From Paracoccaceae bacterium (GTDB lineage Bacteria; Pseudomonadota; Alphaproteobacteria; Rhodobacterales; Rhodobacteraceae), in assembly GCA_024644285.1 (NCBI GenBank), contig JAHELH010000117.1, positions 1 through 7,502 of the forward strand: a stretch of 7,502 nt of DNA, read 5' to 3'. Shown here piece by piece: positions 5,126-7,502 of this stretch (position 1 is the first letter of the stretch; each line of letters begins with the position of its first letter). A model generated the notes under the pieces. That model did not search any database, was not told where the DNA came from, and was given only the letters and a program-made list of their open reading frames with translations. A program made the position numbers and the translations under genes.

Positions 5126-6154
5126 ATGCCTTTGAAGACCCGCAGCTGGGACAGGCTTGACAACGGCGGAGTGACGCTGACCGAACTGGGCTTTGGCACT
5201 GCGCCGTTGGGCAATCTGTACAAAGCGATCAGCGACGCCGAGGTCGATGCGATCCTCGATCTCGCCTGGGAGGGCGGGGTGCGGTATTACGACACCGCGC
5301 CGCTTTACGGGTTCGGCCTTGCCGAGACCCGGCTGAACCGGTTCCTGCGCACCAAGCCGCGCGACGATTACGTGCTGTCGAGCAAGGTCGGGCGACTGCT
5401 GCAGGCCTGTCCGCCGGACCGCCGCGACGGCATCGGCAAGTGGTTCGAGGTGCCGAACCGCAAGGAGGTCTACGATTACGGCTATGACGGCGTGATGCGG
5501 TCGGTCGAGTTCTCGCTGGAGCGGCTGGGGCTTGACCGGATCGACATGCTGTTCGCCCATGACCTCGATCTGCCAAATCATGGCACGCAGGAGGCGCTGG
5601 ACGCCCGGCTGATCGAGTTGATGGAAGGCGGCTACCAGGCGCTGAGGAAGCTGCGCGACGAGGGCGTGATCAAGGCCTTCGGGGCTGGCGTCAACGAGTG
5701 GGAGCCGTGCCAGTGGCTGGCCGAGCGCGGCGATTTCGACATCTTCCTGCTTGCGGGGCGCTACACGCTCTTGGAGCAGGAGGCGCTGGAGAGCTTCCTG
5801 CCGCTGGCCGAGGAGCGCGGCATTGGCGTCGTCATCGGCGGGCCGTACAATTCCGGCATACTCGCCACCGGTCCGGTGAAGGGCGCGTATTTCAACTACG
5901 CCGAGGCGCCGCCTGACATCCTGGAAAAGGTGCGCCGCATCGAGACGATCTGCAAGGCGCATGGCGTGCGCCTGATCGATGCCGCGTTCCAGTTTCCGCT
6001 GCTGCATCCCTGCACGGTTTCGGTCATTCCCGGCGGGCAGGGCGTGGACGAGATGGAAAGCAACCTGGCCGCCGCCAAGGCCGAGGTCCCGGCGGAGCTG
6101 TGGACGGATCTGAAGGCGCAGGGTCTGATGCGAGAGGATGCCCCGGCGGCGTGA
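5126..6154 (+). CDS. Aldo/keto reductase, L-fucose/D-threo-aldose 1-dehydrogenase type
   Basis: This is a 342-residue (beta/alpha)8-barrel NAD(P)-dependent oxidoreductase. The catalytic tetrad of the superfamily is complete: Asp56 and Tyr61 in YYDTAPLYGFGLAE, Lys87 in LSSKVGR and His145 in MLFAHDLD. The early LGFGTAPLGNLY (21-32) is typical of the aldose 1-dehydrogenase branch, which oxidises L-fucose, L-galactose or D-arabinose-type sugars at C1 to the lactone. The late IPGGQGVDEMESNLAA segment is the usual nucleotide-binding end of the barrel. A lactone-opening amidohydrolase starts 21 bases downstream, which supports a dehydrogenase working in the sugar-oxidising direction. Pyridoxal 4-dehydrogenase belongs to the same branch and is an alternative, but its usual lactonase partner is a different fold. 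Sugar specificity is not readable here. Confidence 0.87.
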   Translation: MPLKTRSWDRLDNGGVTLTELGFGTAPLGNLYKAISDAEVDAILDLAWEGGVRYYDTAPLYGFGLAETRLNRFLRTKPRDDYVLSSKVGRLLQACPPDRRDGIGKWFEVPNRKEVYDYGYDGVMRSVEFSLERLGLDRIDMLFAHDLDLPNHGTQEALDARLIELMEGGYQALRKLRDEGVIKAFGAGVNEWEPCQWLAERGDFDIFLLAGRYTLLEQEALESFLPLAEERGIGVVIGGPYNSGILATGPVKGAYFNYAEAPPDILEKVRRIETICKAHGVRLIDAAFQFPLLHPCTVSVIPGGQGVDEMESNLAAAKAEVPAELWTDLKAQGLMREDAPAA

Positions 6155-6175
6155 CCGCCCGGGCAAGGGGGAGCC

Positions 6176-7006
6176 ATGAGGATCGACGCGCACCAGCATT
6201 ACTGGCACCCGGCGCGTGGCGACTATTTCTGGATGTCGCCGGATCATCCGGTGCTGGCGAAGCCGTACGGCCCGCGCGACCTGGAGCCGATGCTGGCGCG
6301 ACACGGAATCGATCGCACAGTGCTGGTGCAGGCCGCCGACACGGTGGCCGAGACGCACTATATGCTGGGCGTCGCCGATGCCACCGACAGCGTGGCCGGC
6401 GTCGTGGGCTGGGTGGATTTCGAGCGACCGGAGGACCGTGCGGAACTGGAGCGGCTGGCGCGGCATCCGAAATTCCTGGGCGTGCGGCCGATGATCCAGG
6501 ACATCGCGGACGATGACTGGATGCTGCGCGACGACGTGCAATGGGGCTACCGCGCGCTGATCGAGCTGGACCTGACCTTCGACGCGCTTGGCTTCCCACG
6601 GCACCTGGACAATTTCCTGGCGCTGTTTACCCGCTATCCCGAGATGCGGGTGGTGATCGATCATTGCATGAAACCCCAGATCCGTGACCGCGCCTTCGAC
6701 GACTGGGCGCCGGGGATGACGCGGCTGGCGCGGGAAACCGGTGCCTATGTGAAGCTGTCAGGCATCGTCACCGAGGCGGCGGACGGCTGGGACGCGGACG
6801 ACCTGCGGCCCTATGCCGATCACGTGCTGCAGGCCTTCGGTCCGGGGCGGGTGATGTGGGGCTCGGACTGGCCGGTCTGCCAGTTGCAGGCCAGCTATGA
6901 CCGCTGGCACGAGGTGGCCGAAGCCCTGACAGAGGGGCTCGACAGCACAGACAGGGCGCGGGTATTCGGCGGGACCGCAAAGGCGTTCTACCGGCTGTCG
7001 GCATGA
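6176..7006 (+). CDS. Amidohydrolase family protein, L-fuconolactonase-like
   Basis: This 276-residue protein of the amidohydrolase_2/COG3618 type is expected to hydrolyse a sugar lactone to the aldonic acid. The barrel starts with the metal-binding HxH in MRIDAHQHYW (His6, His8). VVIDHCMKP carries His163, the next likely active-site histidine; AYVKLSG (190-196) and WGSDWP (228-233, Asp231) complete the pattern seen in fuconolactonases and related decarboxylase-like hydrolases. The start is supported by AGGGGGAG just upstream. Its stop overlaps the next start by four bases (ATGA), so the two are translationally coupled. With the preceding reductase it forms a logical two-step route, aldose to lactone to aldonate. 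4-Sulfomuconolactonase or 2-pyrone-4,6-dicarboxylate hydrolase are related families and cannot be fully excluded. Confidence 0.87.
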   Translation: MRIDAHQHYWHPARGDYFWMSPDHPVLAKPYGPRDLEPMLARHGIDRTVLVQAADTVAETHYMLGVADATDSVAGVVGWVDFERPEDRAELERLARHPKFLGVRPMIQDIADDDWMLRDDVQWGYRALIELDLTFDALGFPRHLDNFLALFTRYPEMRVVIDHCMKPQIRDRAFDDWAPGMTRLARETGAYVKLSGIVTEAADGWDADDLRPYADHVLQAFGPGRVMWGSDWPVCQLQASYDRWHEVAEALTEGLDSTDRARVFGGTAKAFYRLSA

Positions 7007-7502
7007 GTGCCGGGGCGAAATCCGTGGCCCTGATCGGGTTTGGCATGGTCGGGCCGACCTATGCGGCGGCGCTGGAGGCGCTGGACGGGCGGGTGCGTCT
7101 GGCAGGTGTTCTGGGGCGCAGTCCGGCCTCGGGCGAGGCGTTCCTGGGCAAGCATGCCGGCCTGGGCGCGGCACGGGTCTACGGTTCGGTTCAGGAAATC
7201 GCTGCGGACAGCTCGCTGGATTTCGCCATCGTAACCACGCCGCCCGACGCGCGGGTCGAGATCGTGGCGGCACTGGCGGAAGCGGGAAAGCCGATCCTGA
7301 TGGAAAAGCCGGTGGAACGCAGCCTGGCGGCGGCGAAGGAGATTTGCGCGATCTGCGCGGATGCCGGGGTGCCGCTGGGTATCGTCCTGCAGCACCGCGC
7401 CAGCCCGGCGGCGCGGGCGCTGCGCACGCGGCTGTCCGAGGACGATCTCGGCGCGCTGCAGGCGGTGGAAATCAGAGTGCCATGGTGGCGCGACCAGGAA
7501 TA
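7003..7502 (+). CDS. Gfo/Idh/MocA family oxidoreductase, C-terminus cut off
   Basis: The frame is open from the ATG at 7003 to the window end, giving 166 residues. A Rossmann NAD(P)-binding start, VALIGFGMVGPTYAAAL (8-24), has the GxGxxG-type glycines at 12, 14 and 17. VTTPPDARVEIVAALAEAGK (77-96) leads to the family signature MEKPVERS (100-107), which includes the catalytic-lysine motif EKP (101-103). LQHRASPAARAL starts the transition to the substrate-binding domain, which is mostly off the window. These enzymes oxidise or reduce sugars, inositols and their derivatives. ATGA overlap with the lactonase-like gene and the reductase upstream place it in a sugar oxidation operon, but its step is unknown. 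Confidence 0.88.
   Translation, partial: MSAGAKSVALIGFGMVGPTYAAALEALDGRVRLAGVLGRSPASGEAFLGKHAGLGAARVYGSVQEIAADSSLDFAIVTTPPDARVEIVAALAEAGKPILMEKPVERSLAAAKEICAICADAGVPLGIVLQHRASPAARALRTRLSEDDLGALQAVEIRVPWWRDQE

Noticed and set aside
4922..6664. Minus-strand open frame of 580 codons
   Set aside because: It lies opposite the reductase and lactonase-like genes and is a His/Arg/Gln-rich shadow typical of GC-rich DNA, with no family resemblance.

Overview
The window reads as chromosomal DNA of a GC-rich alphaproteobacterium, most likely a Rhodobacterales (Roseobacter-type) organism. The basis is the very high GC, strong use of G- or C-ending codons, tightly packed short operons, and the protein types: a DUF1344-like small exported protein, a QmcA/NfeD pair, a GDAP1-like GST, and a non-phosphorylative sugar oxidation cluster. 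This placement is by pattern recognition, not by a search.

Left edge (1-896, minus strand, cut off by the window start): a CRP-type cyclic-nucleotide-binding domain fused to a TIR-like NADase domain of the CAP12/Pycsar-effector type (PF10137 family). This architecture is that of PycTIR, the effector of the Pycsar anti-phage system, and it is the most interesting item here. The partner pyrimidine cyclase is not in the window; if it exists next door it must lie left of base 1. A 209-base divergent intergenic region, with a perfect 16-bp palindrome and a plausible promoter for the TIR gene, separates it from a plus-strand NUDIX hydrolase gene (1106-1555).

Middle (1633-4563): a translationally coupled pair encoding a stomatin/SPFH membrane protein of the QmcA type and an unusually short NfeD-family protein, probably ending at a hairpin in the convergent gap. 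Then two minus-strand genes follow: a GST-fold protein and an exported NHL-repeat beta-propeller protein.

Right part (4744-7502): a small exported DUF1344-like protein, divergent from the NHL gene. It is followed by a compact plus-strand cluster of an aldo/keto reductase of the L-fucose/D-threo-aldose dehydrogenase type, an L-fuconolactonase-like amidohydrolase and the start of a Gfo/Idh/MocA oxidoreductase, which runs off the right edge. The reductase and amidohydrolase would together oxidise a free aldose to its lactone and open the lactone to the aldonic acid. No tRNA, rRNA, CRISPR array, insertion sequence or integrase was seen.
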